Below are positions 34,070 through 42,614 of a DNA stretch of 64,000 nucleotides, piece by piece. The stretch lies in contig NZ_CP126260.1 of NCBI RefSeq assembly GCF_003234365.2, positions 2,108,001 through 2,172,000 of the forward strand, given 5' to 3'. This DNA comes from Curtobacterium sp. MCJR17_020. GTDB lineage: Bacteria; Actinomycetota; Actinomycetes; Actinomycetales; Microbacteriaceae. The position numbers and the translations under genes are program-made. Under the pieces are notes generated by a model, which searched no databases, had not been told where the DNA came from, and was given only the letters and a program-made list of their open reading frames with translations. Position 1 is the stretch's first letter. Each line of letters begins with the position of its first letter.

Positions 34070-34400
34070 CCCGAGGTTCCGAAATCTCGGCATCTCGGCG
34101 ATCGCACCGGCTGCCCGTGGAACCTCGGCGGAGAGCACGCGGCATGTCGTGGAACCTCGAGACGCCCACACCATTGGGCTGCCGGCGCCTCGAGCGAGCA
34201 CGCCGCGCTTCCCGCGCCGATCGCGCTCCCTCCCCCAGGTCGCGAGATTTCGGAACCTCGGCGCTCGTACCGGCTGGCCGTGGAACCTCGGCGAGGCGGA
34301 CGCGGCAGGTCGTGGAACTTCCGCGGAACGCACGCGGCGTGTCGTGGAGCCCCGGCGGGACGCGCGCTCGGCGTCTCGTGGCACACCTCGGCAGAGCGTC
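34070..34400. repeat. Degenerate 32-nt repeat cluster
   Basis: Units starting CGTGGAACCTCGGCG occur at 34116, 34148, 34279, 34311, 34343 and 34377, with steps of 32, 32, 32 and 34 nt within the two blocks. A typical unit is CGTGGAACCTCGGCG + NNNCGCACGCGGCATGT. The cluster is also framed by an inverted pair, CGAGGTTCCGAAATCTCGG near 34073 and CGAGATTTCGGAACCTCGGCG near 34243. No ORF of merit is present. Confidence 0.7.
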
Positions 34401-34415
34401 CGTCATCGGCGACGC

Positions 34416-34454
34416 ACGAAGGCCCCCACACCATCACGGTGTGGGGGCCTTCGT
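34416..34454 (-). terminator. rbpA terminator
   Basis: A perfect 17-bp stem (34416-34432 with 34438-34454) with an ATCAC loop, ending 11 nt before the rbpA stop codon. Its C-run (GGCCCCCACACC) sets it apart from the repeat families. Confidence 0.85.
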
Positions 34455-34465
34455 CAGTGTGCGCG

Positions 34466-34834
34466 CTACGCCTTCTTGGCGGCGGTACCGCGACGCTCGC
34501 GGAGCTGCTGGAGCGCGTCCTCGAGGAGCTGCGCTGCCTCTTCCTCGGTACGACGCTCCTTCACGTACGCGAGGTGCGTCTTGTAGGGCTCCGTCTTGGA
34601 GACCACGGGAGGGTTCTCCTTGTCGCGCCCGGCGGGGAGCCCGCTCGACGGCGAATCGACCGTCTCGGGGATCTCTTCGTCCGGCAGGTTGGCGGCGAAG
34701 TACCGCACGACCTCGTTGCCGAGGGCGTCCCAGTACGAGATCGCCACACGCTCGGCCTGGACCCCACGGTCCTGCTCGCCCATCGGTCCTGCGCCGACGC
34801 GGGACCCTCGGATTGCACTGCCTCCGCTAGCCAT
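34466..34834 (-). CDS. rbpA: RNA polymerase-binding protein RbpA
   Basis: A 122-residue RbpA, an essential actinobacterial transcription factor that binds RNA polymerase and the principal sigma factor. Seen: the N-terminal tail with RGSRVGAGP, the core around ISYWDALGNEVVRYFA ... IPETVDSPSSGLPAGRD, and the sigma-interaction helix THLAYVKERRTEEEAAQLLEDALQQLRERR. The positions that hold zinc-binding Cys in Streptomyces RbpA are D/S here (SPSSG), as in mycobacteria, so it should be zinc-free. It is 3 nt downstream of secG. Confidence 0.9.
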   Translation of the reverse strand: MASGGSAIRGSRVGAGPMGEQDRGVQAERVAISYWDALGNEVVRYFAANLPDEEIPETVDSPSSGLPAGRDKENPPVVSKTEPYKTHLAYVKERRTEEEAAQLLEDALQQLRERRGTAAKKA

Positions 34835-34837
34835 GGA

Positions 34838-35089
34838 TCAGACCCCCGCCGTGAACTTGTTGATGAGACCGAGCACGATGATGGAGACGATCCAGACCAG
34901 ACCGAGGATCACCGTGATGCGGTTGAGGTTGCGCTCGGCGACGCCGGACGCCCCGAGGTTGCTCGTCACGCCGCCACCGAACATGTCGGAGAGGCCGCCA
35001 CCGCGGCCCTTGTGCAGGAGGATGAGGAGCGTGAGCAGGAGGCTCGTGATTGCGAGCAGGACCTGCAGCACGACGGAGAGTATCGCCAC
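34838..35089 (-). CDS. secG: Preprotein translocase subunit SecG
   Basis: An 83-residue membrane protein with two hydrophobic spans (about 3-23 and 55-77) and the SecG loop LLHKGRGGGLSDMFGGGV. It is an auxiliary part of the SecYEG channel. It lies downstream of tpiA, a very common actinobacterial order, and is followed 3 nt later by rbpA. Confidence 0.95.
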   Translation of the reverse strand: MAILSVVLQVLLAITSLLLTLLILLHKGRGGGLSDMFGGGVTSNLGASGVAERNLNRITVILGLVWIVSIIVLGLINKFTAGV

Positions 35090-35197
35090 GACGTACCTTT
35101 CGTGTCAGTCAGCCGTACCAGTGTACCGGCCGCGCGGGGCACGGCCGGTACACGGACGGGAGTGGTGCGGACTACAGCCCGACGCCAGCAGGTGTTG

Positions 35198-35977
35198 CTA
35201 CAGCCCGACGTGCTGGCGGAACCGGGCGATCGCCGCGAACTCCTGCACGTCGAGGGATGCGCCGCCGACGAGGGCGCCGTCGATGTCGGGCTCACGGAGG
35301 AACCCGGCGATGTTGCCGGACTTGACCGAACCGCCGTACAGGACGCGCGTGTCGGCAGCGGCCTGGTCACCCCAGGCAGCAGCGATGCCGCGACGGATCG
35401 CGGCGCACTCGTCTTGCGCCTGCTCGGCAGTGGCCGCCTGGCCGGAACCGATCGCCCAGACGGGCTCGTAGGCGACGACGATGTCGGACGGCTGCACGGC
35501 GTCGAGCACGACGCGGAGCTGCTCGACCGGCACGACGCCGGCGCCGCGCTGTTCGCGCTGCTCGCCGGTCTCGCCGACGCAGACGACCGGCACGAGGCCG
35601 TGCTTGACGGCCGCGGCGGTCTTGGCCGCGACGACCTCGTCGGTTTCACCGTGCAGCGTGCGCCGCTCGGAGTGTCCGACGATGACGTACTGCGCGTCGA
35701 GCGCCGACAGGAACGCGCCGGAGACGTCGCCGGTGTAGGCACCGGAGTCGTACTGCGACAGGTCCTGCGCACCGAAGTGGATCGGCAGCTTGTCGGCCGA
35801 GATGAGCGTCTGCACGCTCCGCAGGTCGGTGAAGGGCGGGAACACCGCGACCTCGACGTCGTCGAAGTCGTGGCGGGCGTCCTTCAGGGTCCACGCGAGC
35901 TTCTGGACCGTGGCGATGGCCTGGAGGTGGTCCAGGTTCATCTTCCAGTTCCCGGCGATGAGCGGCGTGCGGGTCAT
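35198..35977 (-). CDS. tpiA: Triosephosphate isomerase
   Basis: A 259-residue TIM barrel interconverting dihydroxyacetone phosphate and glyceraldehyde-3-phosphate. Catalytic residues are visible: Asn/Lys in AGNWKMN, His in IVGHSERR, Glu in VAYEPVWAIGSG, and the phosphate loop GGSVKSGN. Its ATG overlaps the pgk stop by 4 nt, so translation is coupled. Confidence 0.97.
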   Translation of the reverse strand: MTRTPLIAGNWKMNLDHLQAIATVQKLAWTLKDARHDFDDVEVAVFPPFTDLRSVQTLISADKLPIHFGAQDLSQYDSGAYTGDVSGAFLSALDAQYVIVGHSERRTLHGETDEVVAAKTAAAVKHGLVPVVCVGETGEQREQRGAGVVPVEQLRVVLDAVQPSDIVVAYEPVWAIGSGQAATAEQAQDECAAIRRGIAAAWGDQAAADTRVLYGGSVKSGNIAGFLREPDIDGALVGGASLDVQEFAAIARFRQHVGL

Positions 35978-37191
35978 GCGGACCACCCCAGTGCTTCGAG
36001 ACCGGGAAGCGACTTGCCCTCGAGGAACTCGAGGCTCGCACCGCCACCGGTCGAGATGTGCCCGAACTGGTCGTCCGAGAAGCCGAGCGAGCGGACCGCA
36101 GCGGCGGAGTCGCCACCGCCGACCACACCGAGGCCGTCGACCTCGGTCAGGGCCTTGGCGACGGTCTTCGTGCCGGCGGCGAAGGCCGGGAACTCGAACA
36201 CGCCCATCGGACCGTTCCAGAACACCGTCTTCGAACCGGACACCGCCGACGCGAACCGCGCCGCCGTCTCCGGGCCGATGTCGAGGCCGATGCCGTCGGT
36301 GCCGAACGACGACGATTCGATCGCGTCGGCCGCCACCGTCTCGTGCGCCGCGTCGGCGGAGAACCCGGAGGCCACCACGACGTCGGTCGGCAGGTCGATC
36401 GTCACGCCGAGCTCCTTCGCCCGCGAGAGGTACTCGCGGACGACGTCGAGCTGGTCGGCTTCGAGCAGCGACTTCGCCACCCCGTGGCCCTGGGCCGCGA
36501 GGAAGGTGAAGAGCATGCCGCCGCCGATGCACAGCGTGTCGACCTTGGGCAGGATGTGGTCGATGACGCCGAGCTTGTCGCTGACCTTCGACCCGCCGAG
36601 CACGACCGTGTACGGCCGTTCCGGCGAGGTGGTCAGGCGCTCGAGCACCCGCAGTTCGGTCTCGATGAGCGAACCGGCTGCGCTGGGCAGCGCGGACGCG
36701 AGCTCGTAGACCGAGGCCTGCTTGCGGTGCACGACACCGAAGCCGTCGGAGACGAACGCGTCACCGAGTGCTGCGATGCGGTCCGCCAACGCGGAGCGCG
36801 AGGCTGCGTCCTTCGAGGTCTCCTCCGGGTTGAACCGGAGGTTCTCGAGCAGCAGGACGTCACCGTCCTCGAGGGCCTCGGCGGCTGCGGTCGCCTCGTC
36901 GCCGACGGTCTCGCCGACGAACGTGAGCTCTTTGCCGAGCAGCTCGGAGAGCCGCTGGCCGACCGGCGCGAGCGAGAACTCCGGCTTGGGTTCCCCGTCG
37001 GGGCGGCCCAGGTGGGAGATCACGATGACGCGTGCGCCGGCGGTGATGAGGGTGTTGAGGGTCGTCAGGGACGCCCGCACGCGGCCGTCGTCCGTGATCG
37101 TGCCGTCCTTGAGCGGGACGTTCAGGTCACAACGGACGACGACGCGCTTGCCGGCGAGGTCGCCGAGGTCCTCGAGGGTGCGGAGGGCCAT
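35974..37191 (-). CDS. pgk: Phosphoglycerate kinase
   Basis: A 405-residue kinase that makes ATP from 1,3-bisphosphoglycerate. The N-terminal VVVRCDLNVPLKDGTI, SHLGRPDGE, LLLENLRFNPEE, GGSKVSDKLGVI and the C-terminal GGGDSAAAV nucleotide loop are all present. It is 3 nt downstream of gap and overlaps tpiA by 4 nt. Confidence 0.97.
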   Translation of the reverse strand: MALRTLEDLGDLAGKRVVVRCDLNVPLKDGTITDDGRVRASLTTLNTLITAGARVIVISHLGRPDGEPKPEFSLAPVGQRLSELLGKELTFVGETVGDEATAAAEALEDGDVLLLENLRFNPEETSKDAASRSALADRIAALGDAFVSDGFGVVHRKQASVYELASALPSAAGSLIETELRVLERLTTSPERPYTVVLGGSKVSDKLGVIDHILPKVDTLCIGGGMLFTFLAAQGHGVAKSLLEADQLDVVREYLSRAKELGVTIDLPTDVVVASGFSADAAHETVAADAIESSSFGTDGIGLDIGPETAARFASAVSGSKTVFWNGPMGVFEFPAFAAGTKTVAKALTEVDGLGVVGGGDSAAAVRSLGFSDDQFGHISTGGGASLEFLEGKSLPGLEALGWSA

Positions 37192-37194
37192 GTG

Positions 37195-38199
37195 TTACAG
37201 ACGCTCGCCGACGTACTCGGTCAGGTCGACGAGACGGTTCGAGTAGCCCCACTCGTTGTCGTACCACGAGGTGATCTTCACGAGACCGCCGATGACCTTG
37301 GTCAGGCCGGAGTCGTAGATCGAGGAGTGCGGGTCCGTCGTGATGTCGGTCGACACCAGCGGGTCCTCGCTGTAGAGCAGGATGCCCTTGAGCGGGCCCT
37401 CTGCGGCCTCCTTGTACGCGGCGTTGATCTCGTCGACGGTGACCTCGGACTTGGTCTCGAGGGTGAGGTCGGTGATCGAGCCGGTCGGGACCGGGACGCG
37501 GAGCGCGAAGCCGTCGAGCTTGCCGGCGAGCTCCGGCATGACCTGGCCGATGGCCTTGGCGGCACCGGTCGAGGTCGGGACGATGTTCAGCGCGGCCGCA
37601 CGGGCACGACGGGGGTCCTTGTGCGGGCCGTCCTGCAGGTTCTGGTCGGCGGTGTAGGCGTGGATCGTGGTCATGAGACCACGCTCGATGCCGAACTTGT
37701 CGTTGAACACCTTGGCGAGCGGCGCGAGGCTGTTCGTGGTGCAGGACGCGTTCGAGATGATGTTGTGGTTCGCCGGGTCGTACTGGTCCTCGTTCACGCC
37801 GAGGACGATGGTGACGTCGTCACCGGTGGCCGGGGCGGAGATGATGACCTTCTTGGCGCCCGCGTCGATGTGCTTCTGCGCATCGGCGGCCTTGGTGAAG
37901 AAGCCGGTCGACTCGATGACGATGTCGACGCCCAGCTCGCCCCAGGGGAGGTTGGCGGGGTCGCGCTCCGCGAGGACCTTGATGGCCTTGCCGTCGACGA
38001 CGATGTTGTCGCCGTCGAGCTCGACGGAGACGCCGAGACGACCCGTGATGGAGTCGAACTTCAGCAGGTTCGCCAGAGCGGCGTTGTCGGTGAGGTCGTT
38101 CACCGCCACGATCTCGAGGTCGGAGCCCTTCGCGAGGGCGGCCCGGAAGAAGTTGCGGCCGATACGGCCGAAGCCGTTGATACCGATCTTGACGGTCAA
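37195..38199 (-). CDS. gap: Glyceraldehyde-3-phosphate dehydrogenase, type I
   Basis: A 334-residue NAD-dependent enzyme: GINGFGRIGRNFFRAAL cofactor site, catalytic Cys in SNASCTTNSLAPL, and the C-terminal SWYDNEWGYSNRLVDL. The reading frame has no ATG or GTG at the right place. A TTG at 38199, preceded by AGGAG at 5-nt spacing, gives LTVKIGINGFG and the normal family length, so TTG is taken as the start. It leads the gap-pgk-tpiA-secG-rbpA run. Confidence 0.95.
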   Translation of the reverse strand: MTVKIGINGFGRIGRNFFRAALAKGSDLEIVAVNDLTDNAALANLLKFDSITGRLGVSVELDGDNIVVDGKAIKVLAERDPANLPWGELGVDIVIESTGFFTKAADAQKHIDAGAKKVIISAPATGDDVTIVLGVNEDQYDPANHNIISNASCTTNSLAPLAKVFNDKFGIERGLMTTIHAYTADQNLQDGPHKDPRRARAAALNIVPTSTGAAKAIGQVMPELAGKLDGFALRVPVPTGSITDLTLETKSEVTVDEINAAYKEAAEGPLKGILLYSEDPLVSTDITTDPHSSIYDSGLTKVIGGLVKITSWYDNEWGYSNRLVDLTEYVGERL

Positions 38200-38479
38200 T
38201 GGATCTCCTGTTGGGTGTGGAGCGCCCGAGGGGCGCTGCTTTCGGAGGGCGCTGGCCCTGTCGGGCCCGCGTGTGGTGGACGATACGCCCCGTAACGTCG
38301 CCGTAACGACCCTAGCAGTCGGACCCTGCCAGGCAGTGCGGTGTGACGGTCCGTCCGGACGGTCGTCCGCGACGTCCGGAACGACGTCGGTGCGGCCCGT
38401 GGACGCCCCCACAGAACGGACGGGAGGCGCGGTGCCAGCTGGCACCGCGCCTCCCGTCGTGCAGGTCGGACGACCCGTC
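38200..38479. other. Region between whiA and gap
   Basis: 280 bp. The part next to gap is its promoter/leader; GTAACG/CGTTAC-rich sequence near 38290-38310 may hold the -10, not resolved. The part next to whiA holds the 18-bp hairpin at 38419. No ORF is supported. Confidence 0.5.
38419..38458 (-). terminator. GGGAGGCCCG-type hairpin, copy 5 (whiA terminator)
   Basis: A perfect 18-bp stem (38419-38436 with 38441-38458) with an AGCT loop. It differs from copies 2 and 4 by the paired change GGCGCGG for GGCCCGG, kept on both arms, and lies 22 nt past the whiA stop. Confidence 0.85.
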
Positions 38480-39460
38480 TCAGACGCCCTCGAGCTCCTC
38501 GGGGACGCTCGCTTCCGTCCCGGGGATACCGAGGTCGGACGCGCGCTTGTCGGCCATGGCGAGGAGTCGGCGGATGCGACCGGCGATGGCGTCCTTCGTC
38601 ATGGGCGGGTCGGCGTGCTGGCCGAGCTCGTCGAGCGACGCGTCGCGGTGCTGCAGGCGCAGCGCGCCGGCGTACTGCAGGTGGTCGGGGACCTCGTCGC
38701 CGAGGATCTCGAGCGCGCGCTCGACGCGCGCGCAGGCGGCGACGGCGGCCTGCGCCGAACGGCGGAGGTTGGCGTCGTCGAAGTTGACGAGGCGGTTCGC
38801 GGTCGCACGGACCTCGCGACGCTGCCGCATCTCCTCCCAGTCGGCGGTGGTGCGGGCCGCACCCATCACCGTGAGCATCTGGCCGATGGCCTCGCCGTCG
38901 CGGATGACGACGCGGTGGACGCCACGGACCTCGCGGCCCTTCGCGGCGACGCCGAGACGCGACGCGGCACCGACGAGGGCCATGGCGGCCTCGTTGCCGG
39001 GGCACGTGACCTCGAGCGCTGCGGCCCGGCCCGGGTCGGTCAGGGTGCCGGAGGCGAGGAACGCACCGCGCCAGATCGCGGCGAGGTCCTCGCGGTTGCC
39101 CGTGGTGAGCCGGTTCGGCAGCCCGCGGACGGGGCGACGACGGGCGTCCATCAGACCGGTCTGGCGTGCGAGCGTCTCCCCCGCCTCGAGCACGCGGACC
39201 AGGTAGCGGGTGCCACGACGGGACGACGCGGACGAACCCACCGACGCCTCGCTGCGGACGCCGTACAGCTCGGCGAGGTCCTTGCGGACCCGGTGCACGA
39301 TGATCCGGGTGTCGAGCTCCACCTCGACCGCGATGCGGCCCGAGATGACGTGCAGGCCACCCGCGAACCGGAGGATCGTGGCCAGTTCGGCGGCGCGGAC
39401 CGTGTTGCGGTTCACGGCGACCCTGGCCAGTTCGTCCTTGACCTCGGCAGTCAACGGCAC
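38480..39460 (-). CDS. whiA: WhiA, sporulation/cell division transcription regulator
   Basis: A 326-residue WhiA. The LAGLIDADG-like N-terminal half (KDELARVAVNRNTVRAAELATILRFAGGLHV) and the C-terminal helix-turn-helix region (LDELGQHADPPMTKDAIAGRIRRLLAMAD) are clear. It controls septation genes together with WhiB in Streptomyces; in non-sporulating relatives it is retained and linked to growth and division. The GTG at 39460, with AGGA upstream, gives the standard length; ATGs at 39481 and 39508 are alternatives. Confidence 0.93.
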   Translation of the reverse strand: MPLTAEVKDELARVAVNRNTVRAAELATILRFAGGLHVISGRIAVEVELDTRIIVHRVRKDLAELYGVRSEASVGSSASSRRGTRYLVRVLEAGETLARQTGLMDARRRPVRGLPNRLTTGNREDLAAIWRGAFLASGTLTDPGRAAALEVTCPGNEAAMALVGAASRLGVAAKGREVRGVHRVVIRDGEAIGQMLTVMGAARTTADWEEMRQRREVRATANRLVNFDDANLRRSAQAAVAACARVERALEILGDEVPDHLQYAGALRLQHRDASLDELGQHADPPMTKDAIAGRIRRLLAMADKRASDLGIPGTEASVPEELEGV

Positions 39461-39535
39461 AGCATCATTCCTAACGTTCATCTGGTGGTCCCGCGATTCC
39501 GGCGGCACGTGCGTGGGGAGCGGCCGGAGGGACGG

Positions 39536-40435
39536 TCACTCCCGGCCGAGATCTCGGTTCTTCACACGCACGGCGACGCCAGGCATCCCGCGGAGGAGGT
39601 TCGCCAACTCGGCGACGATGGCGACCGAGCGGTGCTTCCCGCCGGTACAGCCGATGGCGATCGTAGCGTGTCTTTTGTTCTCGCGCTGGTACCCCTCGAG
39701 CACCGGCTCGAGCACGGAGACGTACCGATCGACGAACGGACGGGCTCCGGCCTGGGCCAGGACGTAGTCCGAGACGGGCTGGTCGAGGCCAGTGTGGGCC
39801 CGGAGTTCCGGGACCCAGTACGGGTTCGGCAGGAACCGGACGTCGGCCACCATGTCGGCGTCGGCGGGCAGTCCGTACTTGAAACCGAAGCTCATGAGCG
39901 TCACCTGAACACCCACGAAGTGATCGTCGGCGAACTGCTCGGTGACGGTGTTCGCGAGCTGGTGGATGTTGAGGTCCGAGGTGTCGATCACCATGTCGGA
40001 CGCTTCGCGCAGGCCGGCCAACCGGGTCCGCTCGCGCGCGATGCCGTCGAGCAGGGTGTCCTCGCCCTGGAGCGGGTGCGGCCGTCGGACCTGCTCGAAG
40101 CGCCGCACCAGGACGGCGTCGGTGGCTTCCAGGAACAGCACCCGGACCCGTGCGGACGTGGTCGACCGCACCTGTTCGACCGCGTGCTCCGGGTCCGTGA
40201 AGAACCGTCCGCCGCGGACGTCGACGACCGTGGCGATCTTCGGGATCTTCTCGCCGGCGCGGTCGGCCAGCTCGGTGAGCGGTGCCAGCATCTGCGTCGG
40301 CAGGTTGTCGACGACGTACCAGCCGAGGTCCTCGAGGGCCTTGCCGACCGTCGAACGCCCGGCGCCGGACATGCCGGTGACGATGAGGATGTCGTGCTGC
40401 GACGCGTGCGCGGTCGCTGTGGCGCTGTCGGTCAT
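39536..40435 (-). CDS. rapZ: RapZ-like nucleotide-binding protein (YvcJ family)
   Basis: A 299-residue ATP/GTP-binding protein: Walker A VTGMSGAGRSTV, VVDNLP, and the C-terminal IGCTGGKHRSVAIVAELA of the RapZ family. In E. coli it guides RNase E to small RNAs for GlmS control; the role in Actinobacteria is less clear. It lies in the conserved uvrC-rapZ-whiA order, with only 75 bp to whiA. Confidence 0.92.
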   Translation of the reverse strand: MTDSATATAHASQHDILIVTGMSGAGRSTVGKALEDLGWYVVDNLPTQMLAPLTELADRAGEKIPKIATVVDVRGGRFFTDPEHAVEQVRSTTSARVRVLFLEATDAVLVRRFEQVRRPHPLQGEDTLLDGIARERTRLAGLREASDMVIDTSDLNIHQLANTVTEQFADDHFVGVQVTLMSFGFKYGLPADADMVADVRFLPNPYWVPELRAHTGLDQPVSDYVLAQAGARPFVDRYVSVLEPVLEGYQRENKRHATIAIGCTGGKHRSVAIVAELANLLRGMPGVAVRVKNRDLGRE

Positions 40436-40538
40436 CTGGGAGTGGGCTCCGTCGTGGCGGCCCGGGCGCGTCGCCCGGGGAGGTCTCGGCTGCGGGACCA
40501 GGGTATCGCCCGACAGGTGTCGGGAGGCACGGGATGCG

Positions 40539-42614
40539 TCACCTCGGCAGCTGCGGACCGTCGTGGGTCACGTCGGGGACCCGCACCGGGCCTCCTGGGA
40601 GCGGCGCAGCGTCCGCGATGCCCGCGGGGTCCGCGGGGTCCGTCTCGGCTTCCGGCGCGCTCGTCGGGCTCGCCGCACTGGTGGCCGGCGCGCTCGTCGG
40701 GGTCTGCTGCAGCTTCGTGACGACTGCCGCGGCGGTCGCGGGCCCGACGCCGTTGACCTCGCTGATCTCGTCGGCCGTGGCCTCGCGCAGCCGTGCCACG
40801 GACCCGAAGTGCTTGAGCAGCGCGTTCACCCGCGACGGCCCGAGCCCGGGGATCTCCGACAGCCGGGACCGCACGTCGCGCTTGCGGCGGGTGCGCTGGT
40901 GCGTGATCGCGAACCGGTGTGCCTCGTCACGGATGCGCTGGATGAGGAAGAGCGCCTCGGAGTTGCGCGGCATGATCACCGGGAAGTCGTCGTCGGGCAG
41001 CCAGAGCTCCTCGAGACGCTTCGCGATGCCGACCAACGCGATGTCACGCACCCCGGCTTCGTCCAGCGCACGCTTGGCGGCCTGCACCTGGGGTTGTCCA
41101 CCGTCGACGATGAGGAGTTGCGGCCGGTACGCGAACCGCTTCGAGGGCTTGGAGCCCTCGACCACCTCGGCGCTCGTCACGTCGGGGACGTCCGGCAGGT
41201 CGGCGTCCTCGTCGAGGCGCGCCAGACGCCGGGTGAGCACCTGGTACATGCTGTCGGTGTCGTCCGTGGTCTCGGCGATCGTGTAGCGGCGGTACTGGTC
41301 CTTGCGGGGCAGGCCGTCCTCGAACACCACCATCGACGCCACGACGTTGGTCCCCTGCAGGTGCGAGATGTCGTAGCACTCCATGCGGAGCGGGGCCTCG
41401 GTCATGCCGAGGGCGTCCTGGATGTCGGCGAGGGCCGCGGAGCGCGTCGTGTAGTCGGCGGACCGCTTCGTCTTGTAGAGCATCAGCGCCTGAGCAGCGT
41501 TCTGCGCGGCCGTGCGGGCCAGGCCGGCACGGTCACCGCGCTGCGCCGTGCTGAGCTTCGTGCCGCGGCCGCCCCGCCGTTCGCTGAGCCACTGCTGCAG
41601 CGCGTCGGCGTCCTCGGGCAGGGTCGGCACCACGACCTCGCGCGGGGGCTCCTCGGCGACGGCCGCCGGCGTGAGCTCGTTGTCGGCGTAGACGCCCTGC
41701 ACGATCTGCTCGACCAGGTCACCGGTCGAGATGTCGAGCTCCTTGTCGACGACCCACCCGCGGACACCGCGGATGCGCCCGCCACGAACCGAGAACAGCT
41801 GGACGGCGGCGGCGAGTTCGTCCTCGGCGATGCCGAACAGGTCGAGGTCCACCGAGTCGCGGAGCACCACGGCGGACTTCTCGAGCACCGCCTCGAGCGA
41901 CTCGACCTGGTCGCGGAACTTCGCGGCCTGTTCGTACTGCATCGCATCGGCCGATGCGCCCATGCGCTGGCGCAGCTCGGTGATCACCCGGCGGTCGTAG
42001 CTGTTCATGAACCGCACGAACTCCTCGACGAGCGCACGGTGCTCCTCGATGGTGACGCGCTGCGAGCAGGGACCGCCGCACTTGCCGATCTGCCCGGGGA
42101 AGCAGGGCTTGCCCGTCTGCATCGCGCGCTTGTACGACGAGTCCGAGCAGGTGCGGATCGGGAACACCTTGATCATCAGGTCGATGGTGTCGTGCACCGC
42201 CCAGATCTTCGGGTACGGCCCGAAGTACTTCGCACCCTTGATCTTCCGGTTCCGCGTCACCATCACCCGTGGGGCCTCGTCCGCCATGGTGATCGCCATG
42301 TACGGGTACGACTTGTCGTCGCGGAACTTGACGTTGAACGGCGGGTCGAACTCCTTGATCCAGGTGTACTCGAGCTGCAGTGCCTCGATCTCGGAGCCCA
42401 CCGTCGTCCACTCGACGCTGCGGGCCGTCAGCACCATCCGCCGGGTGCGTTCGTGCAGCGTCGGCAGCGGCGCGAAGTAGTTGCTCAGCCGGGCGCGGAG
42501 GTTCTTCGCCTTGCCGACGTAGAGCACCCGGCCGGCCTCGTCACGCCAGCGGTAGACGCCCGGGTCGGTCGGGATCTCCCCCGCCTTCGGGCGCCACGGG
42601 ACGGTGTCCGCCAC
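40539..42614 (-). CDS. uvrC: Excinuclease ABC subunit C
   Basis: A 691-residue UvrC that makes both incisions in nucleotide excision repair. The N-terminal GIY-YIG domain (PGVYRWRDEAGRVLYVGKAKNLRARL), a UVR motif near 195-230, the RNase H-like endonuclease core (LRMECYDISHLQG ... LLIVDGGQPQVQAA) and the C-terminal (HhH)2 (LSEIPGLGPSRVNALLKHFG) are all there. A P/T/A-rich tail of about 40 residues follows. Its GTG begins directly after the uvrA stop. Confidence 0.96.
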   Translation of the reverse strand: MADTVPWRPKAGEIPTDPGVYRWRDEAGRVLYVGKAKNLRARLSNYFAPLPTLHERTRRMVLTARSVEWTTVGSEIEALQLEYTWIKEFDPPFNVKFRDDKSYPYMAITMADEAPRVMVTRNRKIKGAKYFGPYPKIWAVHDTIDLMIKVFPIRTCSDSSYKRAMQTGKPCFPGQIGKCGGPCSQRVTIEEHRALVEEFVRFMNSYDRRVITELRQRMGASADAMQYEQAAKFRDQVESLEAVLEKSAVVLRDSVDLDLFGIAEDELAAAVQLFSVRGGRIRGVRGWVVDKELDISTGDLVEQIVQGVYADNELTPAAVAEEPPREVVVPTLPEDADALQQWLSERRGGRGTKLSTAQRGDRAGLARTAAQNAAQALMLYKTKRSADYTTRSAALADIQDALGMTEAPLRMECYDISHLQGTNVVASMVVFEDGLPRKDQYRRYTIAETTDDTDSMYQVLTRRLARLDEDADLPDVPDVTSAEVVEGSKPSKRFAYRPQLLIVDGGQPQVQAAKRALDEAGVRDIALVGIAKRLEELWLPDDDFPVIMPRNSEALFLIQRIRDEAHRFAITHQRTRRKRDVRSRLSEIPGLGPSRVNALLKHFGSVARLREATADEISEVNGVGPATAAAVVTKLQQTPTSAPATSAASPTSAPEAETDPADPAGIADAAPLPGGPVRVPDVTHDGPQLPR

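Noticed and set aside
34070..34400. 32-nt repeats considered as a CRISPR array
   Set aside because: The units are contiguous, degenerate and without unique spacers; no cas gene lies anywhere in the window.
37667..40720. 1017-residue plus-strand ORF opposite gap, whiA and rapZ
   Set aside because: Shadow frame crossing three real genes, two gaps and a terminator hairpin.
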